This document shows, in pieces, positions 28,621 through 41,129 of a DNA stretch of 64,000 nt (positions within the stretch are counted from its first letter, which is position 1; every line of letters begins with the position of its first letter). Made by a program: the position numbers and the translations under genes. The notes beneath the pieces are model-generated. The model saw only the letters and a list, made by a program, of their open reading frames with translations. It was not told where the DNA came from and ran no database searches. This stretch comes from Pratylenchus scribneri. Its lineage: Eukaryota; Nematoda; Chromadorea; Rhabditida; Pratylenchidae. The stretch is from positions 144,513 to 208,512 of the forward strand of contig JAQSEB010000221.1 of the NCBI GenBank assembly GCA_030063045.1, in the 5' to 3' direction.

Positions 28621-29400
28621 TAGGGTAGTTCAAACTAGGTCAAACGAACCGTAACCAAATCGAACCGAGGCAATTTTTGGTTAAAAAACTGAACCGAAAA
28701 TTGAGGGTGCAAACCGACCGGTTTTTCGGTTTTTAATTTTCACCATGAGAGACAATGATTAAAATTTTAACTTATTTTTCATTTTTTTAGTTTAAAAATT
28801 ATTTTGGGCCATTTTGGCTTAATATTTTCTCTTAAGAGTCTATTTTTATCGGATTTTTACCCAGTGGCCATCTTTGCCTTAAATTTTACCTTCAGGGACA
28901 ATTTTGGTCTATTTTTTCTATTCGAGGTCGATGCTATTTTTAATTGAAATTTTCTCTTAAACGGGCATTTTTTAGTATAAATTCTACAATGTATCCTTCT
29001 TTTCTGATTTTTTTTCCTGCTCTACATTTTTTATTCTAAATTCTTCCTTTGTTAACTATTTAGGCAAAAATTTTCGCTGCAGTTTTTCTGTTATATTTTC
29101 TTTTTTGGCTTTTTTTATTGTAGCAGACCTAGAAGAATATTTAGAAATTGATAAAAAAAATAATGGTTAAGTCTTATGTGATAATTGAATAATTTTATTT
29201 GATATTTTTTGCGAAATTTTATGAAAAATTAAATTTTTTAAAATTTTTTTTTCACAATTTTTCAAATAACCGAAAAAAGGAAAACCGAAAACGAAACCGG
29301 ATATTTTTTAGAAACCAAACCAAAAAACGAGGTCGTCAAATCGGGCATGCCCAAAACAAAACCGAAGACCTCGGTTTAAAACCGACTTTGAACTACTCTA
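28621..29400. mobile_element. hAT-type non-autonomous element (780 bp)
   Basis: Terminal repeats tagggtagttcaaa at 28621 and tttgaactactcta ending at 29400 (13/14 match), flanked by perfect 8-bp copies of ATTTTAAC at 28613-28620 and 29401-29408. Next to both ends are arrays of aaccgaaaaccg / ccggtttttcggttttt words. No transposase. It inserted at the stop codon of the zinc-finger gene at 29404-33400. Confidence 0.93.
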
Positions 29401-29403
29401 ATT

Positions 29404-32400
29404 TTAACGGCACAACGGATGATCGCAACAATGAATGCAAAGCCCAAATCCTTTATAGCAACGCACCACCCCCTTTAGACATTTGTTGCAATGGAATTGA
29501 CAACTGATTGGGCCAATTTCGATTTCGCCGCTCTTGACGTTCATTTTTATGCCATTGATGGAGACCTATTTATATATTTATGTTTTATTATCTACACCAG
29601 TGTTGGCCATTTCAAAATGTGATCGAATTCGTACTTCATATTGCCGTTTTCAGATAGCTTGTACTTTTCGTACTACCCATTTTTTCCCTCGTATTTCGTA
29701 CGATTTTTTGAAATAATTTTTTATTTTTTTATTCAAAAATTGATAAATTTTTGTCAAATTAGATATATTTTTGTTGAATTACATCGAAATGGAGCAATTT
29801 TTACAAATTTTTTTACTAAAAAGTGAATATTTCATAGAAAATTTTAATTTTATATCGTAATTTTTGGTTCGATTAAGTACGAAGAAAAATCCACTCGTAT
29901 TCTTATTCGCATTTCGTAGTACGAGTACGAATGGACAACACTGATCTACACATATTTCAACACTTACCTTAAAGGAATTGGTCAATTTGGTCACTGAATT
30001 CACGGCCTCGTCCATATAAATCGCAAGGGCTGATGCACCAGCGGCATTTTCGGCTACTTCATTGGGTACGGTAGGTGTTAAGGCATTTTCGAAAATTTCA
30101 TTGCGTGAGGCACGTTGGACGCCATTTCCACCAAATCCAATGATGCGAGCACGACGACGAAATGAATCCTAATGGTGTTTAAATACACTTGCGAATTAAA
30201 AAATAACTAAACTTTCAATAAGGAAAATATTAATTTGTTCAAGGACATTTAAATTACCGAAGATATTATTGAAAATGCCAAAGATTCGGCTACATGGTCA
30301 AATTGATGGATCTCATCAATAAGCATCTCATTTGATTATTTTAGGCAAAGGTTTAATCAATTTTTATTGAGTTTGAACCAAAAATCAAAATTGATTTAAA
30401 CTGTGTCCTTTAATTTTAGCCAACCATGAAAAAATTATGGGATATTTAAAATTGCGAAAAAAACATTGAAAATTGCGAAAAGTTTATAATGGTTTAGTGG
30501 TTTGTCCAAAATTCACAAACCTTATACCATTGGATAGAGCTCGTCAAGACGCATCGATTGGTATATAATTTGTCATTGTTTAATTGGTTTTGAACCAAAC
30601 CCCATTGATGGTTTAAGTGGTATAAAAACCTTAATTTTTGATCAAACCATAACAAAAATATATATCAATCAACGTGTCTTAACAAGATCTATCGATTTTC
30701 GATTAGGTATAAGGTTTTGAGGTCTAGGACCAACCGTTAAACCGTTATAAACTTTTCGCAATTTTCAATGTTTTTTTTCCGCAAAATTAAATGCTATCCA
30801 AAAATTATTATACCTTTCAATTCATCTTAAGTAGTTTATTTATTCAATGCAATGGTAAATAAATTTTTGAATATAGAATAGTATAGAAGTACAAATTTTT
30901 TTGACAATTTTATCCCTTCGATAATTTCCAAGTTTTTTGATAAATTATTATTTCCTTATTGAATTCAGCTAACAGTTTTGAATAAAATAATTTATTCAAA
31001 TTAATGACCAAATCAGCTAACAATTTTAAATAAAATAATTTATTCAAATTAATGGCCACTCACATCGGATTGCTTGCACATTTGTTTACTATGGTCATCC
31101 TTATCGGTTTCATCCTCTCGGGGATGAATGCGTTTTGTGCCGCCATTGGTATTGCCGATTGGCCCATTGTTGTTGGATTGGCCTCTATCAACATTGGAAG
31201 AAGCGGTCCGATTCGCCGCAATGGATGTTATCTTTGACTTTGTAGTACGCGGTGACTTTCTTGTTTGAACCGCCAATGGAACCTTTGGAAAGTGAAATTA
31301 TTTTATTTAAATGCAATGTTGGGAAACATGTCCTTCTTTTATTTTATGTTCAAATATGATCAAATTTGATAGCAAATGACTTTGCTCTATCAGAGGAATC
31401 GAATGGGAACACGAATTTATTGATCGAAATAAAAGCTGAAAAGTTTTCTCAAAAAAATTAAAAAAGTGAAGGAATCCTCTTTATGAGAGGAAATTCAAAA
31501 AAAAAATGTGCATTTCTCCAATCAAATTATTGAAAACTTGACGCGTCTCGCAGAAATGATTTTGCATTGATTTCGCATAAAATTCAAAAAAAAAGCATTG
31601 ATTTCGCATAAAATTCAAAAAAAAAGTTATTAAAAAATTAGGGCTAGAATTAATTTGGTTTTTTAGTAGCATTTTGGAAAAATTCCGAACATATGCTCAA
31701 ATTCTACTTTCAGAAAAAATAACAATTTCACAAAAATTTTTTAATTTATTTTCATAAAATGAAAATTCAAAAAGGTTTTTTCTTACCATAATTCAAAATA
31801 TTTACAAAAACATACTCAAGAATTTTAAAATTTTGAAAAGATTTTGAAAATTTTTCGAATTGCGATGAATATTTTTAAAATTCATAGTAATTAATATTCC
31901 GACAATTTTTTCCATAATTATTTTTAGCTAATTTACTAATTTCATAATTATTCTAAGAATAGTAAATTTTTATATTCCTCAAAATATGCACGTTTTTCCA
32001 TAATTTTGGAATTTTTTGCATTTTCAGTTTTCTTGAATCTTGAGTCAATAATAGAATTTTGTGCCAAAGAGCAATGCTAGTTTGAGTTGATGCTATCATA
32101 TTTGAAGACACATTTGTGCCACAATAATAATTTTAAAAAATTACTTCTTTTGCTCTTTGCTCCGTATTGTCTTTATGGAGCTTTGCATGGCGTGCCAAGC
32201 CAATACCATTTTCAAATGAAGCGTCACAATTTTTGCAAACGAATATATATGAAGGATTTCCATCTGAATAATTTTAATGTGTTGAAATTGGAAAATTACG
32301 CGATCAAACTTACGTCGGTTATGGTGTACTTGGTGGTTTTCAAACACCCTTTTTGCATCGGTGCGCAAAGGGCATTTTCTGAAAATTAATTGAATTATTA

Positions 32401-33400
32401 TTATTATTGTTAATATTTTATATTATTTCAATTATTCTTCTGGACCAGAATTGCCAGATGCAGATGTACTATTTGAGGGGTCAAACTATTTAAAAATTCA
32501 TCTTTTTTAAAAAGATTCTTATCTTATTTGGGCTATATTTTTACGTTTTCCGAAATTCCTAAAAAATTGCTAAAATTTTTCCATATTTTATTTATAATTT
32601 ATTGCTGTACGGTTATTTTTTTGGTGTCTAATATTCCCTGTGGTGCTATATTCGCCTGCAGTTCAAAACATTTTTTCCTTTTCAAAAATACATACTATAT
32701 TAGCCTCTTTCTTGCTGATTGATACTTTCACCCATAAATATTTTATATTCACTAAGATAAAAACTTTTCTAAAATGTTTATTTTCATTGTCCATAAATTT
32801 TATTTTTGATAGAAATCTGACTGACAATTCCGGCTAAACAAAACATGCCTATCCATAGAATTTAAGAAATGAAAAAAATGGATAGTATTTAATTTGCCGA
32901 AAAAACATTGAAAATACCGGAAGGAATATTGAATCGAAAAAGCTTATAATTATTAAGTGGTTTGTCCTACACCCTCAAACCATATACCCAATCGATAGAT
33001 CTCGTCAAGACGCATCGAATGGTATATAATTGGACGAGTTTTGGCCAAAAATTAAAGGTATTAAACCGTTTGAACCCTTTTTAATTTTGATTCCTATGAC
33101 AAATTATATACCGATTGACGCGTCTTGATGCGATCTATCGATTGAGTATATGGTTTGTGTGTCTTTGACAAACCGGTGACCCGTTAAAGCTTTTCAGCTT
33201 TTTCAATACTCTTTTCGGCAATTTTAATGTTTTTTTCGGCAAATTAATTATTTCCCAAATAAAAATTCCCATACATACTCGCATTGGTATTTGAATTTCT
33301 TCGGATTGGCCACCTTTTTGTTGGTAGGTTGAATACGGTCATTATCATTTTGGTCGCGATTTTCACCATCTTTGACTTCTTTGTCGACGAAATTTTCCAT
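29404..33400 (-). CDS. C2H2 zinc-finger protein, six exons
   Basis: Minus-strand exons 33279-33400, 32314-32378, 32145-32263, 31064-31282, 29968-30168 and 29404-29565 join in phase through GT-AG introns and give 295 residues. Finger 1 is built across intron 1 (YQCEKCP ... FENHQVHH, C-x2-C-x12-H-x3-H). Finger 2 follows in exon 3 (FVCKNCDASF ... ARHAKLH, same spacing). Exon 4 is Ser/Thr/Asn-rich and basic. Exon 6 ends with a third Cys/His-rich module (CQFHCNKC ... CYKGFGLCIHCCDHPLC). A nuclear DNA- or RNA-binding role is the usual one for such fingers. The start at 33400 is the first Met. Introns hold two family-2 repeats and a hAT element; the stop codon lies inside the target duplication of another hAT element. 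Confidence 0.8.
29598..29943. mobile_element. hAT-type non-autonomous element (346 bp) in an intron
   Basis: Terminal repeats cagtgttggccatt and aatggacaacactg (13/14), flanked by 8-bp ATCTACAC at 29590-29597 and 29944-29951. Inside both ends are tacgaa / ttcgta words (cgtacttttcgtac, cgtagtacgagtacga). It lies in the last intron of the zinc-finger gene. Confidence 0.92.
30438..30800. repeat. Inverted-repeat family 2 element
   Basis: Ends read gatatttaaaattgcgaaaaaaacattg and, inverted, cgcaaaattaaatgctatc. The inside is a near-palindrome containing gatagagctcgtcaagacgcatcgat and its reverse. In an intron of the zinc-finger gene. Confidence 0.75.
32882..33253. repeat. Inverted-repeat family 2 element, complete
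   Basis: About 370 bp with terminal atttaatttgccgaaaaaacattg and the matching inverted end, and a nearly palindromic body with agatctcgtcaagacgcatc on one arm and gacgcgtcttgatgcgatct on the other. Located in intron 1 of the zinc-finger gene. Confidence 0.8.
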
Positions 33401-36098
33401 GATATTATTTTATGTTTAATCTAAAAAATTTTTGAGGACATTGATATTATGAATATATAAGAAAAGAAATACACAGCTTTTAAATTTTATTTTTTATAAG
33501 CAAAACACAAAATAAAAAATGGGTCACAGACGAACTTTTGGCATTTTCACATGATAAATGTGAGGAGGAGACAATAATAGCCAATAATTAAATAATAAAA
33601 ATCTTCAAATTGGCTCATTTTTTCACCAAACGGAAGGAGATAAAATGGGATTTTGACATTCGCCGATCCTAGATTTTATAGAGAAAACACCCATTTTGAA
33701 TGAGCAAACTATTTGCATTAGATAAAATGGGAACGATATTTGGCGTCCTTTTTTAATTCTTATCCATATTTTGCCTAAGGCAAAATCATCAATTCATTCC
33801 CCACTTTTCCAAGCCAATGAATTGACTTGATTTTCACTTTTCAGATTCAAAAAAGTAGTTTGCTGCCGAGTGAGTCCATCAGCACAGACGATCTTTGTAC
33901 TTTTTTTAGAGGAAAATGGGCACTTAAAAAAAGCATCAAATGCCGATGCGCAATTTGAAAGGCACATTTGAGGGGGAATTGGAATGAGGCAATTCATTCA
34001 CTTATTTATTTAGCCAATCAGCATCAGATAGCATTATTTTCACGTGATGAACACAAATTATTTGGATGGGGGGAATTATTTGATGAATTGGAAAATGTTT
34101 AGGAAAAATGCCCTGAGGGCAAAAATATTTGAATAATATTTTAATTTTTATTGAGATGAAATAAGAATCTAATTTTTGCTACTTTATATAAATATTTCAA
34201 AATAAATTCACTACCTAATGCGATCAAATTCTGAATTGATTTAGGACAATAAATTCAATAATGGAATTATCGTATATTAAAATTTATTTTAATAATTTGA
34301 ATGAAAAGAGCAAAAAAATATTTTATTCTATTAAGTCTATAATCAGGGTATCATCAATTATTGTCCTTTCGATGGAGTTAGTCGAATTTTACTTTTTTTA
34401 CACTTCCATTACAAATAATAGTAATTTGAAAAAATGAAACATTTGAAAAGAATTTTCGATTATTTAAATTTTCAATATGCCATTCCTCCCTTTATTAAAA
34501 CAGAATCAAGTTGAAAAGATAAATTCTTAATTATATTCGAACAATATTGAGAAAAATAGATAAAAAAAAATCCAAAAAAATGACCATCAAAAGCAAATGT
34601 TTGCATTTATAATTGGATAATATTTAATTTGGCGAAAAAAAACATTGAAAATAGCGAAAACGCTTCAGTGCTTGTCCTAGACACCAAATTTTATATACAA
34701 TCGATAGATCTCGTCAAGTCGCTTTGAATGGTATATATTTTGTCGTGGTTTGATCAAAAATTAATGATATTAAACTGTTTGAACCGTTTGTCAGCTATTG
34801 GTTCAAAATTCATTAAAAATTAGTTAAATACAAGTCAGTATAGAGTAAGGAATTTAATAGAGAATTATCTCAAGTATCCTTAACCCAAATTCTTAACACC
34901 CATAAATGAAATGAGACCTTTAATTCAAAAAAATCTAGAAACAGATAAAGGTATATAATTCAAATATTTACCAAGGAAAATTCATTTGATGCCACACTAA
35001 TGTCAGACTTACAATTTTCGACAAAATCAAAACATGTTATAATGCTGACAATTTAAGTATAAAGAACAATTTAACAAAAAATACCTTAATTGAAGGTTTG
35101 GAATTCGATTTTGGATTGGAATAGAAAATATCGGATTTAATTGGAAAATGCCGTATTATAAAAATAACAAATCAGATATATCGAATTCGTCCATGTCCAT
35201 GGTCCATCATAAAAAAAGAATGCATTTTTAATTCAATTGTATTGTATTTTTTTGTGTTTATGTTCTCCTCTTGTATACAAATTTCCATTTGACTTCAAAT
35301 AAACTCCCTTAAATGTGCATTGTTACCCATTAGTGATCTTATGACAATATAAATTCATTGTTGATTTATGAGTATTTTTTCTTTTTTTTAAATTTTTTAC
35401 AAAAAAATTTTTGGGGGAAAACGCGAGAGTACAACAATTGTTTTTTTCTCAAAGCAAAACAATAAAGGGAAATTTTGGAAAAGAAAGGAATCCGTACACG
35501 GCCATTTAGAAAATCCGCTCACCAATTCTTATGACATCATAGATCTTATATCATATTCAGTAAACTCTGCTGCTGGGTGGGGTGATGGTTGGGGGGAGGG
35601 GGAGGGGGGTGGAATGTTGTTCTGGGTATGGTATGGAGGGTAGAGGCCTAGAGGGTTCTTTCTGGTCCATAATAAAGGGAACTATAATTGTGGCGTTCCA
35701 TTGAAGGCAAGAAGTCATATATTCCTTTGAGGGGATGGTCCGTATGTTTGTTCATTGTTCATAGATCGTAGGCAATATAATTGGGCGTATTGATGGTGGA
35801 GTGTGCAGGGATAAAAATATTTCCCCATCCAAATTCTAATGCCAGCCCAAAAAATAATGATCCCATTTAATTTGCTACCACTAAAATAAAATTATAATCG
35901 TTTTTTTAAAGGTTTTCCTATAAACCCAAACCAATTTATTTTTAATAGAATTCGCCAAGTTGCATTGAAAAGTTTATTAAATGTCATGTTTTGGTCTAAA
36001 TTAAAGGGCATTACACTAAGCGATTTAAAATTGATTTTAATTTTTAAAAATTTTATAATTGATTAAAAATAAGCCAAATCATTATAAAATTAATGGAA
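33401..36098. other. Long gene-poor stretch
   Basis: No convincing gene. A 67-codon minus-strand frame at 33794-33997 has no supporting splice partners. 34613-34800 is a one-sided fragment of inverted-repeat family 2. 35575-35612 is a G-run cluster (listed separately). The rest is AT-rich unique-looking DNA. Confidence 0.5.
35575..35612 (+). other. Potential G-quadruplex
   Basis: gggtggggtgatggttgggg and the following runs provide five blocks of three or more G within 38 nt, unusual in this AT-rich sequence. Confidence 0.5.
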
Positions 36099-36379
36099 GT
36101 CATTTAATTTGGCAACAAAAACACCGAATTTGGCAACAACTTTTCGTGTCGAAAAATATTATATTTTTGAGGCCATATATATATAACTTGGCCAAATCAG
36201 ACTTCTTTAAGATTCCCTAACCCCTAGCCTTAGCCCTTAATCCCATCCTGCCCTGAACCCTAACCCTAGCCCTAAACTCCTAGTTAGGGCCAAGTTATAT
36301 GGCTACTAAAATTTAATATTTTTCGACACGAAAGATTGTTGCCAAATTCACTGTTTTTGTTGCTAAATTAATATTATCT
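36099..36379. repeat. Inverted-repeat family 1 element (telomere-like centre)
   Basis: Long inverted arms start catttaatttggcaacaaaaacaccg and include cgtgtcgaaaaatattatat and ggccatatat. The unpaired centre is rich in ccctaaccct / ccctagccct words. Confidence 0.85.
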
Positions 36380-37287
36380 CTAAAATTAATGTTCCTCAAT
36401 GAAGTCTATAAATTTAATATAAGATTTATTATGTAAAATTGTATAAATATTAAATACAAATCAGTGAATAATTATAATCCTTTCAACAAATAAAACATTT
36501 TTTTCATGTTATTATCTTTGTAAAAATGGTAATTAATGCTTAATAAAATAATAATTTTAAGGAATAATTCATAAAATCATCCAAAATTTTAATTACCTAA
36601 AAATATTTTCAACCAAATTCATTTGTTTTGCCTTCTTTTTGGTCATTTTTTTTTTAATAAAATTGCCCAAATGGTGGAAGGAACTGGTGAAAGTTCAAGT
36701 GGAGGGTCAAGCACGAGCAAATTTATTGAATGCAATTGAAATGTTGTGAAAATGCAATTGAAAATGTTGTGAAAATGCAATTGAAATTGTGATGAACAAA
36801 ATAATAGAAATTGGTGATGATAATAAAATAGAAATTGTTGACGAACAACGTTAAAGCATTTTGGTTTGTTGAGTTTTTATGATTGAATGAGAATTGAAGT
36901 GAAGTGAATGAATGAAGAATGAACATGGAGGATGAACAAACTCCTTATCATCATTCTTCATCGCCACAAACGGCGGATATTCTCATCGCCGCAAACGGCG
37001 GATATTCTTCGTGGGAAAGGTGGCCAATTCCGCCCCTTTATGCTTCGATCAGCAAATAGAAATGAAAATATGATCAATGAACATTGAAATGGGCGAAAAT
37101 TATGGAAATAAAATAAATAAATATGGAAATTAAAATATGAATAAAAATATCAAAAAATCATCAAAATTCATCAATTTTCGCTCATTTCCAACATCTTCTT
37201 TGGCTTCTCATCCTTTTCTTTTCCCTTTCCCCTTTATTAAATAAGATTTTTGATATATTTTTAATATTTACTTTTACAGCTTTAAAT
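36380..37287. other. Gene-poor stretch with short tandem repeats
   Basis: 36720-36850 has repeated tgcaattgaaa(a)ttg words; 36960-37010 has two copies of atcgccacaaacggcggatattct. An ATG at 36671 opens only a short Gly/Ser frame. No gene is supported. Confidence 0.45.
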
Positions 37288-37624
37288 ATGAAAAAATTTC
37301 TATTAATTTTATTCATCTGTTCAAAAATTTTGGAAACGACTTCTACGGGAAAAGATGATGCCGGCGGCTCATCACAAAAAGGCAAGGGCAAAAGAAAACA
37401 GCATTCTTTTGATCTAAATGAATTGCCTAAAGAATTAGTTGAAAATCCATCCGCACATTTACTTCAAAAAAGCAGGCTTATATTAGAAGATGGATCAAGT
37501 AAGGGCATAGATTCAATTGATGCAAATATTAAAAATTCATCGACGGCACAAACACAAATGATGCACGAAGATTGGACAGCCGAAGCTGCTGGAGCTGGAA
37601 AAAATCTAATAGCTGCCAAAGAAG
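37288..37624 (+). CDS. Signal-peptide exon of an unknown secreted protein
   Basis: An ATG at 37288 opens with a signal peptide (MKKFLLILFICSKILETTSTG), then a basic patch (KGKGKRKQ) and polar sequence. A good donor (gaag|gtgaac) lies at 37625, shortly before the frame's stop. A stretch near the end (SIDANIKNSSTAQ) resembles AIDEDVQHSSSTAQ in the exon at 38010, which suggests that the two are duplicated exons of one gene. The phases of the most obvious splice do not match, so the link is not proven. A family-1 element sits between them. Confidence 0.45.
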
Positions 37625-37652
37625 GTGAACATTTTTGACAATTTTAAAAGGC

Positions 37653-37920
37653 AGTCATTTAATTTACCGAAAAAAACACTGAATTTGCCGAAAACTTTTC
37701 GTGTCGAAAAATATTATATTTTGAGGCCATATAACTTGGCCAAATCAGACTTCTTTAAGATTCCCTAACCCCTTGTCCCTAATCCCATGCCTGCCCTGAA
37801 CCTAACCCTAGCCCTAAACCCCTAGTTAGGGCTAAGTTATATGGCCTCAAAAATATAATATTTTTCGACACGAAAAGTTTTCACCAAATTCAGTGTTTTT
37901 TCAGCAAATTAATATTATCT
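37653..37920. repeat. Inverted-repeat family 1 element
   Basis: Same arms as the 36099 copy (ttaccgaaaaaaacactgaa, cttttcgtgtcgaaaaatat, ggccatataacttgg) and a centre of ccctaa / ccctag words. About 85 bp of each arm can pair. Confidence 0.88.
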
Positions 37921-38009
37921 CATTTTAAAATGTAAAAAAAAAAATATAAAATTAAGGGAAAAAACCAAACGTAAAAATTAACAAAGGGAAAAAACATGTA
38001 AAAAATAAA

Positions 38010-39518
38010 ATGAGAAAAAAATCTGATGATGGATTAGATATGTTGCGGATGCTGGCCTCATCAGCCATTGATGAAGATGTTCAACATTCTTCATCGACGG
38101 CACAACAAAATTCACCATTTAACAATAGCAATGGAATTGCATTGACTAATCTACCAATTGAACAAAATCAAATGCAAAATAATCAGAAAATCATAGCTGA
38201 ATCTTCTTCAAATCCTACAACTGATGATCACATTAATCCAGAGGTAGATCGCAGATGTACTTTTTTTAAAAGATTTATACTTTATTTTGACTATGGTATA
38301 CTTTATTTATATACTTATTTAAAAGAAATTATAAAAAAGATAAAAATTTTTCGTCCAATTTTTGGCTTAAATTTTTCATGCGCGGCCATTTTTGGCTTAA
38401 ATTTTTCATGCGCGGCCATTTTTGGCTTAAATTTTTCATGCGCGGCCATTTTTGGCTTAAATTTTTCGTGCACGGCCATTTTTGGCTTAAATTTTTCATG
38501 CGCGGCCATTTTTGGCTTAAATTTCTCAACCTAGTGCTCGAAAATTTTGAAAAAATATTTTCTCAAAAATTATTGGAATCAATTGGAGGAAAATGCCAAA
38601 TATTAATTTTTTTTTGTAACAATTTATTGATAAAATATTTATTTAATAATTTTTAATCATTTTATTCGTTTTTAAAACGAAAATCTTTTTTAAGCCAAAA
38701 TTTTTTTTCAGGCTAATGTACTTTTTTTTGAAAAAAAATCTGCAACCTCTGCATTAATCAATCATATATTGAACCCACTATGGTAAAATTAATAAAAAAA
38801 ATAATTTTTAAGAGTGAAAAATGATTAAAAAAAAAGGAAAAAATGTTTCTAAATAAATTATTCAATCTATTACACCACTTTTATAATACATATTCTCATC
38901 CATGATTTTTAGATAGTAAATCCGTCATCCATGGCAAATGTACAACGTTATGTTGATAAACGCGGAAACCCGTGGGTCTTTAAAGCCCAAAGGAAAAATA
39001 TTAAAGAAATGCTTACCGAATTTGGCTTTACAATTCGTAAAGATAATACAAATACTTTAAATTTACGTTGCCAAAAGAAAAGTCCCGCTGGAGGAATATG
39101 CCCAATTAAGGGAATTTATTTCAAATCAAATGGATATTTATACATCCGAGAAAATGAAAAACATGAACATTCAGAAAAAGGGGTAATTTATTGGGGGAAA
39201 TAATTTTAAGATTAAATTAATTAAAATAAATTATAGAAAACACCACAAAATGTTGGCGATGTTTATGTGGATCGTCTGAACCAAGAGTGGAAATTTAAAA
39301 AGGAATTTGGCAAAAATATTTCAAAAGAGAAATTGAAAAAGGAAATGAAAAAAGAATTTGATTTTACATTTTCAATAACTAACAGTAATCAATTAACAGT
39401 GAATTTACATTGCACAAAAGTAGGGACCAAGACTAAAAGATGCCCATTTGCTGGAATTTATTTCAAGGAGAATGGATATTTATATACTCGAGGAGAACAT
39501 GAACACAAATTAGATTAA
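38010..39518 (+). CDS. Zinc-finger-like repeat protein, family Z member 1
   Basis: Exons 38010-38243, 38913-39182 and 39237-39518 join in phase 0; an upstream exon is likely. The last two exons each carry one module: Y/FVD+xGxxWxF..., then C-x9-C, then KGIYFKSNGYLY and HEH, spacing C-x9-C-x18-20-H-x-H. This CCHH arrangement after a W-x-F strand resembles the WRKY-GCM1/FLYWCH superfamily of DNA-binding zinc fingers, but assignment is tentative. The first exon is polar (Ser/Gln/Asn-rich). Related modules occur in this window at 54241-56193 and 58416-59152, so a local gene family exists. The 669-bp intron 1 contains a 30-bp tandem array. Confidence 0.62.
38356..38528. repeat. 30-bp tandem repeat, nearly six copies
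   Basis: Unit tttttggcttaaatttttca + tgcgcggcca, almost identical copies (one has gtgcacgg). Frames on both strands through it are repeat translations. In intron 1 of the family Z gene. Confidence 0.92.
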
Positions 39519-39549
39519 AATGTCTAAATTTATTTCTGGAATGGACGGG

Positions 39550-40971
39550 GTACTTTTCTGTTTTATTTTACCCCAACCAAAAATGGTAAAAATCATATTC
39601 TAGGGGTAATTTTGGGCCGAAAACACGTTTCCGACATCCTTTTTGTCATATTTTACCAACTTGGTAAGATAATGCCGACTTATACAAAGAAAATACTAAC
39701 GAGAGACCAAGGGCATTTTTGGTGAAATTTATATATAGTAGCTAATATATTATATAGCTCAATCAACGCAGCTCGATGCACTGAATCGAATTACCATTTT
39801 TATAAGGTAATATTTCACTTTGCATAAATTAGAATACTAATACAAATATTTCTTTCAATTTGGTAATAACTGCATATTACCTTATAAAAATATTCGATTC
39901 TGCTCGACGAGCTGCATAGAATGAACTATCATAATAAGGTGCTATGTCGTTTCCTGAATAATGTAAATGTGAGGGGATTTTCGATTTATAATTAATCAGA
40001 AACCGGTTTTGTCCCTACAAACCTTATATAATTTTGTAGATCTCATCGAGACACATCGGATAGTATATAAATTGTAATGGTTTGGCCTAAAATTAAAGAG
40101 ATTAAAACCCAAGTTTGGAAAAAGGTTTGAACGGTTTAATAACCTCAAAATTTGATTAAACCATGGCAATTTATATACCATTCAAAGCGTCACGAAGAGA
40201 TCTACAAAAAGGTATAAGGTTTGTGTCTATAGGGTTGCGCCCCCGTCCCCGCGGGGACGGGGACGGGGGAGGATCCCCGCACTTTTTGGGCCTCATCCCC
40301 GTCCCCGTCCCCGCAAGTCCATCCCCGCATATCCCCGTCCCCGCAAACTCGGCCCCCGCGGGGATTCATCCCCGCGGGGATGAACATGCACCCCATATTT
40401 TTGGATTTTTCAAGGAAAATGGAAAAAATTTTAAGCAAAATTTTTATAATTTTTGAATTTTTTTTTTTAAATTTTTGGCTAAAATTTTTTCACTACATGG
40501 CTAATATTCGCTAAAATTTTTCGCTACACGGCCATTATTGAGCAGAAATTTTTCTTTAGAAAAATTTTTGTGAAAAATTAGATCTTTTTCAAAAATTCAG
40601 TCTATCCCCGTCCCCGCGGGGATCCCCGCAAGGGTCATCCCCGTCCCCGTCCCCGCCATCCCCGCATATCCCCGTCCCCGCAAACTCGGCCCCCGCAGTG
40701 CGGGGGCGCAACCCTAGTGTCTAAAACCGGTTTCTGATTTATAAAAAGTCAAAAAAAAACGCCCACATTTGCACTATTGTGGAATCGACCTCGTATGTCA
40801 TAAGAATATACAAAAAAGATTTTTTAAATTGCCTTTGGTCTTCCCTTTATTTTTTCTTGGTAAAAGTCGTCATTATTTTACCAAGATGACAAAATATAGC
40901 GAAATGTTCTTGTTCTATGATATGATTTCAATCATTTTTGGTCGGGGTGTAACAAAACAGCAGAAAAGTAT
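39550..40971. mobile_element. Foldback element containing nested insertions
   Basis: Outer arms: gtacttttctgttttatttt...accccaaccaaaaatgg at the left, and cattttt ggtcggggtgtaac...cagaaaagtat at the right, inverted. Inner arm text catattttaccaacttggta pairs with ttaccaagatgacaaaatat. Within it lie a family-2 element (about 39990-40740) and inside that a hAT-type element (40230-40716). A related foldback is at 51553-52183. No coding capacity. Confidence 0.72.
40230..40716. mobile_element. hAT-type element with gtccccg word arrays, nested
   Basis: Terminal repeats tagggttgcgcccccg and cgggggcgcaaccct(a), flanked by gtgtcta on both sides (7 bp exact, 8 with one mismatch). Both ends carry arrays of ccccgtccccgcgggg words. 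Removing it restores an uninterrupted family-2 end (ggtttgtgtctaaaaccggt). Confidence 0.82.
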
Positions 40972-41129
40972 CGAATGGACGATTCAAAATATTCTTATCG
41001 TTATCTTTTTTAAGTCGTTTTCCAATTAAATCCGATCAAGCTAATTTATGTATTTTTCTCTATTCCAAAATAAAATTGAATTCCGAACTTTAAATATGGT
41101 TATTTTACAATTTTTATATTATTATAAAT

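Noticed and set aside
36180..36300. True telomere or interstitial telomeric repeat
   Set aside because: ccctaa words are degenerate and confined to the centre of a mobile inverted-repeat element.
38315..38656. Repetitive reading frames on both strands (Lys/Phe-rich)
   Set aside because: They come from the 30-bp tandem array.
40163..40456. 97-codon Pro/Gly/Arg-rich frame
   Set aside because: It is a translation of gtccccg word arrays in a hAT-type element.
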